Part shown: one piece after another, positions 36,800 to 46,540 of the stretch | Position numbering within the stretch: the stretch's first letter is position 1 | Layout: the number at the start of each line of letters is the position of its first letter | Position numbers and translations under genes: made by a program | The notes under the pieces: generated by a model | Databases searched by the model: none | Seen by the model: only the letters and a program-made list of their open reading frames with translations | Told to the model about the DNA's origin: nothing | From: Candidatus Izemoplasma sp. | GTDB taxonomy: Bacteria > Bacillota_I > Bacilli_A > Izemoplasmatales > Izemoplasmataceae | Direction of reading: 5' to 3' | DNA: 50,609 nucleotides | Assembly (NCBI GenBank): GCA_018402725.1 | Contig: JAGYII010000009.1 | Location: 1 to 50,609 of the forward strand

Positions 36800-37744
36800 C
36801 TGGTCAAACTACCCATTGAATTTCCGTCGCAATCCATTTACCAAACCATATTAGGTCCCAATGACCGTCACTTAAAGCTGATTGAACTTCATTTTAAAGG
36901 GTCTATAAAAGCCAAAGAGGGCGCTTTATATAAAGACGATAGTGTGCCTTTAAAACCCTTGATGAAGTTGTTAGAATTATTAGTCTTATTACTCTCTAAA
37001 AACCATGATTTAAAAGAACGAGACTTTTTATATTTAACCCAAGTGTTTGAAAGCATTGATAATGACACCCTCATTTCCTTTTACGATGACCGCAAGGCCA
37101 TCCTTCATACCACAGAGGGTAAAGCCGTCTTTCCCCTGACTGTATCTCAAGAAAAGTATTTAGAAAAACTCAAAAATAAACCCTTAGTCTTTGGACTTGG
37201 CCCGGCCGGAACCGGTAAAACCTTCTTAGCCGTGATGCACGGGGTCGCCCTTTTAAAAAAGGGTCACATAAAAAAAATACTACTGACCCGGCCCGCCGTT
37301 GAAGCCGGTGAAAACTTAGGGTTTTTACCAGGTGATCTCCGGGAAAAAATCGATCCTTATTTAAGACCCTTATATGACGCTTTATATCAGGTCTTAGGGG
37401 TTAAAACCGTTGAAGAATACCTCTATAAAAACGTGATTGAAATTGCCCCCCTCGCTTACATGCGGGGCCGGACACTAGATCATGCGTACGTCATTTTAGA
37501 TGAGGCGCAAAATACCACTTCCTCCCAAATGAAACTCTTTTTAACCCGGTTAGGGATTGAATCAAAAATGGTCGTCAATGGCGATGTCACCCAAACCGAT
37601 CTTCCTAAAAATGTCACTTCCGGCTTGATTCACGCGGCCTCATTATTAACCGATATCGATGACATCGGAATTCATCATTTCGACCGTTTTGATGTCATTC
37701 GTCATCCCCTCATCCAAACCATTTTGGAGCGTTACGATGCTTAA
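36800..37744 (+). CDS. phoH: PhoH-like ATPase, apparent CTG start
   Basis: A 314-residue PhoH family protein. GLGPAGTGKTFLAVMHGVAL (residues about 131-150) is the Walker A and VILDEAQNTT the Walker B; LLTRPAVEAGENLGFLPGDL is a family block. The N-terminal domain (FPSQSIYQTILGPND, LIELHF) is in frame well upstream of the first ATG (36944). No ATG, GTG or TTG serves this domain, but CTG at 36800 lies 6 bases after AAGGAGG, so I take it as start. An ATG-to-CTG sequence error is the alternative. It begins the phoH-ybeY-cdd-era-recO-glyS-dnaG-rpoD run. PhoH is linked to RNA metabolism. Confidence 0.88.
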   Translation: MVKLPIEFPSQSIYQTILGPNDRHLKLIELHFKGSIKAKEGALYKDDSVPLKPLMKLLELLVLLLSKNHDLKERDFLYLTQVFESIDNDTLISFYDDRKAILHTTEGKAVFPLTVSQEKYLEKLKNKPLVFGLGPAGTGKTFLAVMHGVALLKKGHIKKILLTRPAVEAGENLGFLPGDLREKIDPYLRPLYDALYQVLGVKTVEEYLYKNVIEIAPLAYMRGRTLDHAYVILDEAQNTTSSQMKLFLTRLGIESKMVVNGDVTQTDLPKNVTSGLIHAASLLTDIDDIGIHHFDRFDVIRHPLIQTILERYDA

Positions 37745-38156
37745 TTTTGTGGATCATCAAGCCACGGCTTTTGAGCCTTTATTGACCGCTGTTATGGAAG
37801 AAACTTTCCGGGTATTTCATGTTGATGATGATGTTGTTATTAATGTCATCATTGTTTCAGATGAGCAAATGAAAGACCTCCATTTAACCTTTGCGAAAAA
37901 AGAAAAAACCACCGATGTCCTGTCTTTCCCAAGTGCCCTTGAAGGAGAACTCGGGGACATCTTTATCTCGATTGATCAAGCCCGTAAACAAGCCACCGAA
38001 CTGGGGCATTCTTTAGAGCGTGAAATTGCCTTTTTAGGCGTCCATGGCGCTTTACACTGTTTAGGCTTGACCCACGAGACAGACGATGAACTCCAAACCA
38101 TGATCGACCACCAAGAAGCCATATTGCAGGCGGTCGGCCAACCGAGGTCAAAATGA
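37737..38156 (+). CDS. ybeY: Endoribonuclease YbeY (rRNA maturation)
   Basis: A 139-residue metalloprotein with the zinc motif HGALHCLGLTH near the C-terminus and TTDVLSFP in the centre. The ATG at 37737 follows TTGGAGC and overlaps phoH by eight bases; the longer frame from 37659 is not needed. YbeY takes part in 16S rRNA 3'-end processing and ribosome quality control. Its position after phoH is conserved in Bacillota. Confidence 0.95.
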   Translation: MLNFVDHQATAFEPLLTAVMEETFRVFHVDDDVVINVIIVSDEQMKDLHLTFAKKEKTTDVLSFPSALEGELGDIFISIDQARKQATELGHSLEREIAFLGVHGALHCLGLTHETDDELQTMIDHQEAILQAVGQPRSK

Positions 38157-38545
38157 ATGAAGCTTTAATCCATGCGGCCAAAGCGGCCTATCAAAAGGCG
38201 TACGTTCCTTATTCGAAGTTTCCCGTTGGGGCGGCGATCTTACTTAAAAACGGGGACATCCATACCGGGGCTAATATAGAAAACGCTTCGTTTGGTTTGA
38301 CGATTTGCGCTGAACGCACCTGTTTAAGTCATGCCTACAGTATGGGCGTTAAAAAAGAAGACATCGTCGCGATGGCGGTGGCCACGCCGCAATCCCATCA
38401 AGTTTCTCCGTGTGGAGCGTGTCGTCAATTCATGCGTGAACTCGTTCCTTTAAATACCCCTATTTATTTAGTCAGTACAAAACAAACGGATGAAATCAAA
38501 AATGATGACTTGCTTCCCTTAGGCTTTGACCCGGATGATTTATAA
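38153..38545 (+). CDS. cdd: Cytidine deaminase
   Basis: A 130-residue enzyme that converts cytidine and deoxycytidine to uridines. YVPYSKFPVGAAIL opens the fold; the zinc site is formed by TICAERTCLS (Cys and catalytic Glu) and SPCGACRQFM (two Cys). It overlaps ybeY by four bases. The gene dgkA, which often lies between ybeY and cdd, is absent. Confidence 0.96.
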   Translation: MNEALIHAAKAAYQKAYVPYSKFPVGAAILLKNGDIHTGANIENASFGLTICAERTCLSHAYSMGVKKEDIVAMAVATPQSHQVSPCGACRQFMRELVPLNTPIYLVSTKQTDEIKNDDLLPLGFDPDDL

Positions 38546-39438
38546 TGTTTAAATCGGGTTTTGTGGCCATCATTGGAGAACCCAATGTCGGTAAAAGTAC
38601 CTTTTTAAACGCTGTCATCGGTGAAAAAATCGCCATCACCTCCTCTAAACCTCAAACCACGCGCTATCGCCTCGATGGGATTTATCATAGCGAAGCGGGC
38701 CAAATCGTGTTTGTCGATACCCCGGGGATTCATGCTCCGCAAAGTGCCCTCGCTAAAAAAATGGTGGATGTCGCCATGCAAAGTTTGCATGACGTGGATT
38801 TGATTTTATATTTAGTCAGCGCCGTTGAACCGATTACTGAGATTGATGAACGAATCATTCAAAGGCTTAAAACCATTAACACTCCCGTCTTTTTAGTCCT
38901 TAACAAAATTGATAAAGCCACAAATATTCCGCGATTAGAAACGCTTGTTGAAGGCTATAAGGCCCTTCACACGTTTGATCAAATCGTTGCCATATCGGCC
39001 TTAAAAAAGACTTTTATCAATGTCTTGATTGAAGATATATTTAAGGTTTTAGATGAAGGGGAAGCCTTCTATCCTAAAGACATTAAGACCAACCGTTCAA
39101 AACGGTTCTTAATGGCCGAACTCATCCGGGAAAAGATTCTTCAATTCACCCAACAAGAAGTGCCCCATAGTTCGTATGTTAGTATTGAAAACATTGAATA
39201 TGACGACACGGATCTTTTAGAAGTCAGAGCCAATATTATTGTTGAGCGTGATACTCAAAAGAAAATCATCATCGGTAAAGACGGTCAACTGATTAAACGG
39301 ATTGGCACCCTCGCCCGGAAAGAACTGATCCCTTTACTTGGAGAAAAGCTCTTTTTAGATTTACACGTTAAAGTGGAAGCTAAGTGGCGTCAAAACACCC
39401 AAGCGATTGACCGCTTATTCCAAGGGGACTTTGAGTGA
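38545..39438 (+). CDS. era: GTPase Era
   Basis: A 297-residue GTPase for 30S assembly. G1 GEPNVGKSTF, G3 DTPGIH, G4 NKID and G5 SAL are in place; the C-terminal KH domain has ETKN-like and IIIGKDGQLIKRIG segments and binds the 16S rRNA 3' end. The first base of its ATG is the last base of the cdd stop. It functions with YbeY encoded in the same operon. Confidence 0.97.
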   Translation: MFKSGFVAIIGEPNVGKSTFLNAVIGEKIAITSSKPQTTRYRLDGIYHSEAGQIVFVDTPGIHAPQSALAKKMVDVAMQSLHDVDLILYLVSAVEPITEIDERIIQRLKTINTPVFLVLNKIDKATNIPRLETLVEGYKALHTFDQIVAISALKKTFINVLIEDIFKVLDEGEAFYPKDIKTNRSKRFLMAELIREKILQFTQQEVPHSSYVSIENIEYDDTDLLEVRANIIVERDTQKKIIIGKDGQLIKRIGTLARKELIPLLGEKLFLDLHVKVEAKWRQNTQAIDRLFQGDFE

Positions 39439-40142
39439 TTGTATACACGTATAAAACAATTCCCTATCAAGATAGTTCTAAGTTGGTCTATGCCTACAGT
39501 GAATCGGGCTTAATCAGCTTTTTAGCCCGCGGTGTGATGAAGATGTCACATCCGTTATCATTCGCCGCAGAACCCCACCGACTCTTAGACGTCACCGTAT
39601 CTAAAGGAACCCTTCCGACGTTAAAAGAAGCCACGCTTTTGAACCGTTATGAAGCGGCTAAAAAAGACTTGAAAAAAACGATGATTCATCATCTCATTGG
39701 GGAAACGCTACAAAAAAACAGTGCCCCTGAAGATGATCACTTTAAGCTCCTTGGCTTACTTAAAAAAGTCTTTGATAAAATAGAAACGGAAGATAAACCT
39801 TTAAAATACGGAGTTTTGTTTTTACTGAAGTTACTTTACTTCTTAGGGTTTGGGCTCCATTTAAAACAATGTGCTAGTTGTCCTGTGAGTGCTGAATTAG
39901 GCTTTGATATCTACGCCCTTGAAACTCAGTGTAAAGCGCACGGATCAACCCCAGAAAAAAGAAGAAATCACGCCCTAATAACCTCGTATTTAACCGCTGA
40001 GGTAAGCGAAGATTTGATTCAAGATTTACCCGATGAAATGGTCTTTTTGGAGATGATCGGGCGGCTTTATGAAACCCACCTCGATTTTCAATCGAAAGCC
40101 CTCAAAGAAACCCTTCGCTACTTGAAAAAGGAGATTGTATGA
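39435..40142 (+). CDS. recO: DNA repair protein RecO
   Basis: A 235-residue protein with an N-terminal OB fold (YKTIPYQDSSKLVYAYSESG, LISFLARGVMK) and a helical C-terminal domain containing CASCPVS. The zinc motif seems partial, with a single further Cys (TQCKAHG). It loads RecA on single-stranded DNA with RecR. GTG start at 39435 overlaps era by four bases. RecO after era is the standard Bacillota order. Confidence 0.9.
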   Translation: MIVYTYKTIPYQDSSKLVYAYSESGLISFLARGVMKMSHPLSFAAEPHRLLDVTVSKGTLPTLKEATLLNRYEAAKKDLKKTMIHHLIGETLQKNSAPEDDHFKLLGLLKKVFDKIETEDKPLKYGVLFLLKLLYFLGFGLHLKQCASCPVSAELGFDIYALETQCKAHGSTPEKRRNHALITSYLTAEVSEDLIQDLPDEMVFLEMIGRLYETHLDFQSKALKETLRYLKKEIV

Positions 40143-41503
40143 ATCGCTTTGAAGCCCTTGTTAATTATGCGAAAACCTATGGCTTTGTCTATCAAGGCTC
40201 AGAAATTTATGGTGGCTTATCCAATACCTGGGATTTTGGTCCTTTAGGCGTCACTTTAAAGAAACTGATCAAAGACGCTTGGTGGTTTGAGTTTGTTGAA
40301 AAAGACCCTCAAATGGTCGGTCTTGATAGTGCTATCTTGATGCACCCTAAAGTTTGGGAAGCATCGGGCCATGTGGGTGGTTTTTCAGATCCTTTAATTG
40401 ACTGTAAATCATGCAAAACCAGACACCGCGCGGATCACTTGATTGCGCAAGCAAACCTTGGCCTTGATGCCGATGGTTTAAGCAACGAGGCGATTGAAAA
40501 AATCATTAAAGACCACGCCATCAAGTGTCCCAAATGTGGGAAGAGTGATTTCACTTCGATTCGTAGCTTTAATTTGATGTTTAAAACCGCACTTGGCGTC
40601 ACCGAAGAATCCGCTCAAGACATTTACTTACGTCCTGAAACCGCCCAAGGAATCTTCTTAAACTTTAAGAATGTTCAACGCACGAGCCGTTTAAAAGTAC
40701 CGTTTGGGATTGCTCAAATTGGAAAAAGCTTCCGTAATGAGATTACCCCTGGTAACTTTATCTTTAGAACCCGTGAGTTTGAACAGTGTGAAATCGAATT
40801 TTTCTGTGCCCCTGGGACAGAAAAAGAATGGTTCAATACGTACAAAGCTAAAATGGCCGCCTTCTTAGAAGGTCTAGGCATCACTAAAGACCACCTCAAG
40901 TTTCATGATCACCCCGCTGAAAAATTGTCACATTACTCGAATATGACCACCGATGTCGAATACTTATTCCCTTGGGGTTTTGATGAATTATGGGGATTAG
41001 CCTCGCGCACCGATTTTGATTTAAAACAACACCAAACCTATTCAGGAGAAACCCTCGATTACATCGACCCCCTCACTAACGAGCGTTACATCCCTTATGT
41101 GGTCGAGCCCTCGCTCGGGGTTGAACGTCTTTTCTTAGCCCTTTTAAATGAGGCCTATGAAGAAGAAGTCATCGGTGAAGAAACCCGGACGCTTTTAAAA
41201 ATCAGTCCAAAACTGGCCCCGTATCAAGTCGCAGTCTTTCCCCTCATTAAAAAACGGCATCAAGACCTATCCGATCAACTCTTCGCTTCGCTTTTAGGCA
41301 CCTTTAGAGTGACTAAAGATGACGCAGGCGCGATTGGACGTCGGTATCGTCGTCAAGATGCCATCGGAACCCCGGTATGCATCACAATTGATGATGAATC
41401 CTTAGACCATCAAACCGTCACTTTAAGAGACCGTGACACGATGGAACAAGTCAGTGTTCCGATTAATGAGTTAGTCAAGACATTGCACGAACGTTTCAAA
41501 TAG
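40139..41503 (+). CDS. glyQS: Glycyl-tRNA synthetase, single-chain dimeric type
   Basis: A 454-residue class II synthetase of the alpha-2 kind (not the two-subunit form of most bacteria). YGGLSNTWDFGPLGVTLK, FNLMF, YLRPETAQGIF, FGIAQIGKSFRNEITPGNF and VEPSLGVERLFLALL are the family motifs; CKSC and CPKC near residues 86-140 suggest zinc. The C-terminal anticodon-binding domain starts near 350. Mollicutes and some other Bacilli use this form. Confidence 0.97.
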   Translation: MNRFEALVNYAKTYGFVYQGSEIYGGLSNTWDFGPLGVTLKKLIKDAWWFEFVEKDPQMVGLDSAILMHPKVWEASGHVGGFSDPLIDCKSCKTRHRADHLIAQANLGLDADGLSNEAIEKIIKDHAIKCPKCGKSDFTSIRSFNLMFKTALGVTEESAQDIYLRPETAQGIFLNFKNVQRTSRLKVPFGIAQIGKSFRNEITPGNFIFRTREFEQCEIEFFCAPGTEKEWFNTYKAKMAAFLEGLGITKDHLKFHDHPAEKLSHYSNMTTDVEYLFPWGFDELWGLASRTDFDLKQHQTYSGETLDYIDPLTNERYIPYVVEPSLGVERLFLALLNEAYEEEVIGEETRTLLKISPKLAPYQVAVFPLIKKRHQDLSDQLFASLLGTFRVTKDDAGAIGRRYRRQDAIGTPVCITIDDESLDHQTVTLRDRDTMEQVSVPINELVKTLHERFK

Positions 41504-41510
41504 GAGGCCT

Positions 41511-43217
41511 ATGGCCGATCAATCCCTTCTTGATGAGATCTTACAAAAGACCGATCTCATTGCCTTAATTTCAGAAACGACCCCCTTAGAAAAAAAGGGG
41601 AAAAACCATATGGGGCTTTGTCCATTTCATGATGAAAAGACCCCGTCTTTTTCCGTGTCTGAAGATAAACAACTCTATCATTGCTTTTCTTGTAAGGCTT
41701 CAGGGAATGCCATCACCTTCTTAAAAGAAAAAAGAGGGATGTCTTCGAAAGAAGCGATTAAATACCTAGCTAGTAGTGCGGGGGTTGAACTGAAAGAGTC
41801 CTATCAAAACCCGCACCAAAAACTCTTTGACGTCACCAAAGCCGCAAAAGACTACTTTCAAGTGATGTTATTGCATTCAGAAAAAGGCCTTCCAGCAAAA
41901 GCGTACTTAGATTCTCGTAAGTTGACGATGGAAACAATCAAAACCTTTGAACTTGGGGTCGCGACCGATAATCGCAAGGGTTTAGTTGAGGCCTTATTAA
42001 AACAAAAATTTCTGGCTTCTGAAATTGATGATGCGGGCGTCGTAAAATCCACCGAACCGCCGCTTGATTTTTTTGTCGAACGTTTGATCATTCCTTTAAA
42101 AGATGTTCATGGTCATATCGTTGGATTTTCCGGAAGAACCTTAACCGAACAAGACCCTAAATATTTAAACAGTGCTGAAAACCTTCTTTTTAAAAAACGT
42201 CAATTCCTATATGGCCTTGATCTTGCAGTCGCTGAGATTAAAAAACAAAAAGAGATCATTCTCACCGAAGGGTACTTTGATGTGATGGCCGCTCATCAAG
42301 CCGGCCTTAAAAATGTCGTTGCCTTGATGGGAACGAAATTATCTGAAGAACACATTCAAATCATAAAAAGTCTAACCTCTAAAGTCATTGTGGTCTTAGA
42401 TGGGGACACCCCTGGATTAAAAGCCACCGATCAGTTGATTGAGCAACTCAAACCGCACCGGCTTGAAGTGAACATTGTCTCATTGCCTGATCAGTTAGAT
42501 ATTGCGGCGTACTTAGATCGCCATCCGGTCGATGACCTTAAAGCGCTTTTAAGAAACGCGCTGGAGGCTTTAAGTTTTTATTATCAATATGACCAACATG
42601 ATTTAAACCTTAAAAATATTGGCGACTTTGAACGCTTTAAACGGCGTTTTTTCACCCGCCTTATCGGCATCCCCCAAACCACTGTTGCCTTTTACTTGAA
42701 TCAAATGGCCACCTCGATGAACATCCATGTGGACCTTTTGTGGCAAGACTTTAATCCTAAAAAAGAAACGCCTCGTTCGATTAAAACCCCGAAAGAACTC
42801 ATCACCGATAAATTTCAACGGGCTGAAACCGCCTTCTTACATTACTTCTTAAAAGACGAACACTATACGCGTTGGTTTAGAAGAGAATTTGAAGACATCA
42901 CTTATATCAATCCCCAAATCAGAGATATTCAATTTGAAATCTTCGAGCATTATGATTTACATCCCCAAAGTTGTCTCGTCTACGGACTATTTAAGTCATC
43001 GCTGCCGATTGAGCAGCAACAATTTTTAGACGCAAACATCCATATGGCGGATTATCCATTTCAGCCCGAAGAATTCGATGACTTGATTAAAGTCATGCAC
43101 CAGCATGCCAACCGGGTCCGTCAGACCCAGTTGAAAAAGCACATGGTCGAAGCGACCTCGATGGAAGAAAAGATTGCCTTAAGAAAACAAATCGATGCGC
43201 TTAAAAAGGAGTTATAA
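41511..43217 (+). CDS. dnaG: DNA primase
   Basis: A 568-residue primase. The zinc finger is in [15 protein letters not shown] and [11 protein letters not shown] (residues about 36-66), the TOPRIM core in [20 protein letters not shown] and VLDGDTPG. The C-terminal helicase-binding region is present but somewhat short. It makes RNA primers for replication. The macromolecular-synthesis order dnaG-rpoD is kept, with an AGGAGG site before the ATG. Confidence 0.96.
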   Translation: MADQSLLDEILQKTDLIALISETTPLEKKGKNHMGLCPFHDEKTPSFSVSEDKQLYHCFSCKASGNAITFLKEKRGMSSKEAIKYLASSAGVELKESYQNPHQKLFDVTKAAKDYFQVMLLHSEKGLPAKAYLDSRKLTMETIKTFELGVATDNRKGLVEALLKQKFLASEIDDAGVVKSTEPPLDFFVERLIIPLKDVHGHIVGFSGRTLTEQDPKYLNSAENLLFKKRQFLYGLDLAVAEIKKQKEIILTEGYFDVMAAHQAGLKNVVALMGTKLSEEHIQIIKSLTSKVIVVLDGDTPGLKATDQLIEQLKPHRLEVNIVSLPDQLDIAAYLDRHPVDDLKALLRNALEALSFYYQYDQHDLNLKNIGDFERFKRRFFTRLIGIPQTTVAFYLNQMATSMNIHVDLLWQDFNPKKETPRSIKTPKELITDKFQRAETAFLHYFLKDEHYTRWFRREFEDITYINPQIRDIQFEIFEHYDLHPQSCLVYGLFKSSLPIEQQQFLDANIHMADYPFQPEEFDDLIKVMHQHANRVRQTQLKKHMVEATSMEEKIALRKQIDALKKEL

Positions 43218-43218
43218 G

Positions 43219-44469
43219 ATGGATTTAAAATTAATCGTTGATAGCTTGGTTGAAAAAGCAAAAGAAAAAACATACCTCACTATTTCTGACCTAGAAAAAG
43301 AACTCGGGCCTTCGAATGAAGACGCGCTAGAAGATCTCATCGTTGAACTTGAAGCCAAAGGAGTCGATATTGTCAGTGAGAAAGATCTAGTCAGTGTCAA
43401 AGTCATCAATGATGATGAGAATAATAACCTCTTGATTGATGATGAAGATGAACTTGATGAAGACTTCATGGACTTAAATTTCGCCGATGAAGTTGAAGAA
43501 GAACTCCTTCAAGATAAAAGCTTTGAAGACAATATCGCAATCAAAGTCGATGACCCTGTCAGAATGTATTTAAAAGAAATTGGCCGGGTTGAACTTTTAG
43601 ATTCAGAAACCGAACTTGCTTTAGCCCAGGCCGTTTCCGCAAGAGATAAACTCCGGATTGAACTCGATGAAAAACTCTTAAACGGGGATGACTTATCAAG
43701 TGATTATAAAGATCACGTCCGTGAAATCATCTATAAAGGGGACCTTGCCCGGAGCCGACTTGTCGAAGCGAACTTACGTTTAGTCGTCTCCATTGCGAAA
43801 AAATATGTCGGCCGAGGCATGCAGTTTTTAGACCTTATTCAAGAAGGCAACATGGGCTTAATGAAAGCGGTTGGAAAGTTTGACCATACCAAAGGCTTTA
43901 AGTTTTCAACCTACGCCACCTGGTGGATTCGTCAAGCCATCACCCGCGCCATCGCTGACCAAGCTAGAACCATCCGGATTCCTGTGCATATGGTTGAAAC
44001 CATTAATAAACTAGTCAGAACCCAGCGTCAACTGATTCAAGAACTCAGAAGAGAACCTCTCCCTGAAGAAGTCGCTGCTCGGATGGGGATTACGGTGGAG
44101 AAAGTTCAAAACATTCAAAAAGTCGCCCAAGAACCGATTTCGCTAGAAAACCCGGTGGGGGAAGAAGAAGATTCAACGTTAGGGGATTTTATCCCCGATC
44201 AAGATACCCTTACTCCTTTAGAATTTACTTCTAAAGAAATGTTAAAAAGAGAACTCGACGAAGTCTTAGAAACCCTGACAGACCGTGAAGAAAAAGTATT
44301 AAGAATGCGGTTTGGATTACTCGACGGCCGGACTAGAACCTTAGAAGAAGTCGGTAAAGAATTTGGTGTCACCCGGGAACGGATTCGTCAAATTGAAGCC
44401 AAAGCCTTAAGAAAATTAAGACATCCTTCAAGAAGTAAAAAACTGAAAGACTTCATGGGAGGGCGCTGA
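43219..44469 (+). CDS. rpoD: RNA polymerase primary sigma factor (SigA/RpoD)
   Basis: A 416-residue housekeeping sigma factor. An acidic region 1 (residues about 65-105) is followed by region 1.2 ([13 protein letters not shown]), region 2 ([58 protein letters not shown]), region 3 and region 4 ([36 protein letters not shown]). The ATG at 43219 after AAAAAGGAG is one base from the dnaG stop; the longer frame from 43195 is inside dnaG. Confidence 0.97.
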   Translation: MDLKLIVDSLVEKAKEKTYLTISDLEKELGPSNEDALEDLIVELEAKGVDIVSEKDLVSVKVINDDENNNLLIDDEDELDEDFMDLNFADEVEEELLQDKSFEDNIAIKVDDPVRMYLKEIGRVELLDSETELALAQAVSARDKLRIELDEKLLNGDDLSSDYKDHVREIIYKGDLARSRLVEANLRLVVSIAKKYVGRGMQFLDLIQEGNMGLMKAVGKFDHTKGFKFSTYATWWIRQAITRAIADQARTIRIPVHMVETINKLVRTQRQLIQELRREPLPEEVAARMGITVEKVQNIQKVAQEPISLENPVGEEEDSTLGDFIPDQDTLTPLEFTSKEMLKRELDEVLETLTDREEKVLRMRFGLLDGRTRTLEEVGKEFGVTRERIRQIEAKALRKLRHPSRSKKLKDFMGGR

Positions 44470-45125
44470 TGGCCTCACGGCTGGATGCCCTTGTTAAAAC
44501 CTTAGAAGGATTTGACTCGGTTTTAGATGTCGGCACGGATCATGCCTATTTACCCATCAAAGCCCTACAAGAAAATCCGCGCCTAGACGTTAGTGCATCA
44601 GATAATAAAAAAGGTCCCCTTTCGCAGGCCAAAAAAAACTTAGAAGCCGCTGGATTTAAAGACCGTGTTCGCCTTTATTTAGGCGAAGGATTAGAGGTTT
44701 TAAATGAACCGGTGGATGTCATTGTGATGGCCGGCTTGGGAGGAACCACGATTCAAAAGATGGTGCTTGATAAGGCTGATTTAGACGTTAAAAGACTTGT
44801 CTGTCATCCCACCAATAACCCAAAAGCAATTAGACAACTCGCCCACTTAAGTCCTTTTAAGATTGTCGATGAAATCTTTGATATCGATCAAGGCGTCCCT
44901 TATACCTTGATTATCTTAGAACCTGGGTCTGTAAAGTACACGGAAAAAGAACTTTTATACGGGCCTATTTTACTCAAAAAAAGACCCAAGGAATATATTG
45001 AACTATTAAAAAAAGAATTCGCCTTTACCTTAGGCTTAGTAGATCAAATTCCTGAAGGTGTTAAGAAAGACCAATTCATCCATCAATCACAGCTTTTAAA
45101 GGAGGTCATTGATGACGGGGCATGA
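44469..45125 (+). CDS. trmK: tRNA (adenine(22)-N(1))-methyltransferase TrmK
   Basis: A 218-residue SAM-dependent methyltransferase. DVGTDHAYLPI is the SAM motif I, SDNKKGPL motif II, and VMAGLGGTTI the following active-site loop. TrmK methylates A22 of tRNAs. The family and its position between rpoD and the Nif3-like gene are typical of Bacillota and Mollicutes. It overlaps rpoD by one base. Confidence 0.93.
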   Translation: MASRLDALVKTLEGFDSVLDVGTDHAYLPIKALQENPRLDVSASDNKKGPLSQAKKNLEAAGFKDRVRLYLGEGLEVLNEPVDVIVMAGLGGTTIQKMVLDKADLDVKRLVCHPTNNPKAIRQLAHLSPFKIVDEIFDIDQGVPYTLIILEPGSVKYTEKELLYGPILLKKRPKEYIELLKKEFAFTLGLVDQIPEGVKKDQFIHQSQLLKEVIDDGA

Positions 45126-45888
45126 TTTAGTTTCCTTTTTTAAAACCAAATATCCTGAGAATACCGCTTATGAATGGGACCACGTGGGTTTACAAGTAGG
45201 CCGCTTAAACCAGAAGATAAATGGCATTTTGATTGCGCTTGATATAACCGAAGCGGTGATTGAAGAAGCGATTAAAAATAACTGTAATACCATTATTTCC
45301 CATCACCCCTTTTTATTTCACCCGCTCAAAAAAATTAATCTTGATACCCCGAAAGGGGCTTTGATTGAAAAAATCATTCAACATCAATTAATGATTTATG
45401 CTGCCCATACGAATTATGATGTGGGTCATCCGGGGATGAATCAAATGTTAGCGGATAAAATTGGGTTAACTGAGACCGACGTACTCGACGTGGATGAAAA
45501 CGGAATTGGGATGGGCCGGATTGGAACGATAGCACCGCTTTCACTCGATGACTTTATTAATCACGTCAAAAATCAACTTGATTTAAAACACGTTCATTTG
45601 ATTAGCCATCACGATGATAAAATCATTCAAAAAGTCGCTATCAGTGGCGGTTCTGGGTCAAGTCATATGATGGCGGCGAAGAAGAAAAAAGCGGATATTT
45701 ATTTAACCGGTGACGTCACGTATCATACGGCCTTAGAATGTTTAGAGCTTAAACTAAGAGTCTTAGATATCGGCCACTATGCTGAAAGTCATTTTAAAAC
45801 CGCCCTCAAAGAAGAACTGATCGCTTTTGGCATCAAAGGCCCGATTGAAACCGCCACCGTTGAGGTAAGTCCATTTAAACTCAAATAA
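45112..45888 (+). CDS. Nif3-like dinuclear metal centre protein (YqfO family)
   Basis: A 258-residue protein. YEWDHVGLQVG, SHHPFLFHPLKKI, YAAHTNYDVGHPGMNQ and LDIGHYAESHF contain the His, Asp and Glu residues of the two-metal site; the biochemical role of the family (GTP cyclohydrolase type 1 in some reports) is unsettled. I start at ATG 45112, six bases after AAAGGAGG, rather than the TTG at 45109. It overlaps trmK by 14 bases. Confidence 0.92.
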   Translation: MTGHDLVSFFKTKYPENTAYEWDHVGLQVGRLNQKINGILIALDITEAVIEEAIKNNCNTIISHHPFLFHPLKKINLDTPKGALIEKIIQHQLMIYAAHTNYDVGHPGMNQMLADKIGLTETDVLDVDENGIGMGRIGTIAPLSLDDFINHVKNQLDLKHVHLISHHDDKIIQKVAISGGSGSSHMMAAKKKKADIYLTGDVTYHTALECLELKLRVLDIGHYAESHFKTALKEELIAFGIKGPIETATVEVSPFKLK

Positions 45889-45891
45889 AAA

Positions 45892-45907
45892 ACGCCCCGA
45901 AGGGCGT
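45892..45907. terminator. Bidirectional terminator between nif3-like and ferredoxin genes
   Basis: ACGCCC (45892-45897) and GGGCGT (45902-45907) enclose CGAA. On the minus strand it has six T after it, so it is strongest for the ferredoxin gene. Confidence 0.85.
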
Positions 45908-45917
45908 CTTAATAGTT

Positions 45918-46088
45918 TTAGATTTCGATGATGGCATCCACAGGGCAAACGACTTCACATGCGCCACAATCAATACAAACGTCTTCATCGATAACGAATT
46001 TACCGTCACCGGAAAAGATGCAATCAACAGGACATTCGGGAACGCAGTTACCGGTATTAATACAAGAATCCGTAATCCGTCTTGGCAT
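45918..46088 (-). CDS. Small ferredoxin, 7Fe-like
   Basis: A 56-residue ferredoxin. The first cluster motif is CINTGNCVPECPVDC (residues 9-23) and the second CIDCGACEVVCP (37-48). In a regular 8Fe ferredoxin the second Cys of the first motif would be at position 12, where Thr stands. The VDC element and Thr recall the 7Fe ferredoxins of Bacillus, which have a [3Fe-4S] and a [4Fe-4S] cluster, but this protein is shorter with no C-terminal extension. It carries electrons in the cytoplasm. AAGGAGG precedes the ATG. Confidence 0.93.
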   Translation of the reverse strand: MPRRITDSCINTGNCVPECPVDCIFSGDGKFVIDEDVCIDCGACEVVCPVDAIIEI

Positions 46089-46120
46089 AGTTTGGGCCTC
46101 CTTATGTTGAAGTTAACTTT

Positions 46121-46149
46121 ATTGTAGTCGTTTTAAGGCTGAATGTAAA
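46121..46149 (-). promoter_or_regulatory. Ferredoxin promoter
   Basis: On the minus strand, TTTACA (46149-46144), 17 bases and TACAAT (46126-46121). Confidence 0.75.
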
Positions 46150-46204
46150 CCGGGGAATGGGCTTCTTTGAAAAGATTTTAAACGCGTGATTTTAATTTAG
46201 GTTC

Positions 46205-46233
46205 TTGCACAAAAAGGTAAAAACACATACACT
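46205..46233 (+). promoter_or_regulatory. Promoter of the UPF0154 gene
   Basis: TTGCAC (46205-46210), 17-base spacer, TACACT (46228-46233), followed by a GAGGTGAA ribosome site. Confidence 0.65.
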
Positions 46234-46251
46234 ATTTAAAGAGGTGAATTT

Positions 46252-46470
46252 ATGCAACCATGGTTAGCCAATTTATTAATCGGACTCGTTAGTTTGATTG
46301 CAGGCGGCGTCGCCGGATTTTTCTTATCCCAACGGTATTTCAAACGTTACTTACAAAAAAATCCTCCGGTGAATGAAAATATGATCCGGGCGATGATGAC
46401 GTCGATGGGCCGTAAACCGTCTGAAAAACAAGTTAGACAAGTCATGCAATCAATGAAAGAACAACAATAA
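46252..46470 (+). CDS. UPF0154 (YneF-like) membrane protein
   Basis: A 72-residue protein with one N-terminal helix (LLIGLVSLIAGGVAGFFLS) and a basic, amphipathic tail (RYFKRYLQKNPPVNENMIRA, MGRKPSEKQVRQVM). The length and the NPPVNE and MGRKPSEKQ blocks match YneF/UPF0154, widespread in Bacilli and Mollicutes with no settled function. Confidence 0.92.
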   Translation: MQPWLANLLIGLVSLIAGGVAGFFLSQRYFKRYLQKNPPVNENMIRAMMTSMGRKPSEKQVRQVMQSMKEQQ

Positions 46471-46491
46471 TAAAGTTTTAAGTTAAAAAGC

Positions 46492-46520
46492 TTGACACTA
46501 GGAACGCTTTTTATTAAAGT
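46492..46520 (+). promoter_or_regulatory. Promoter of the lysine-riboswitch operon
   Basis: TTGACA (46492-46497), 17-base spacer, TAAAGT (46515-46520). The transcript would begin about 15-20 bases before the aptamer. Confidence 0.7.
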
Positions 46521-46540
46521 ATATGTAATCATAAAAAATT

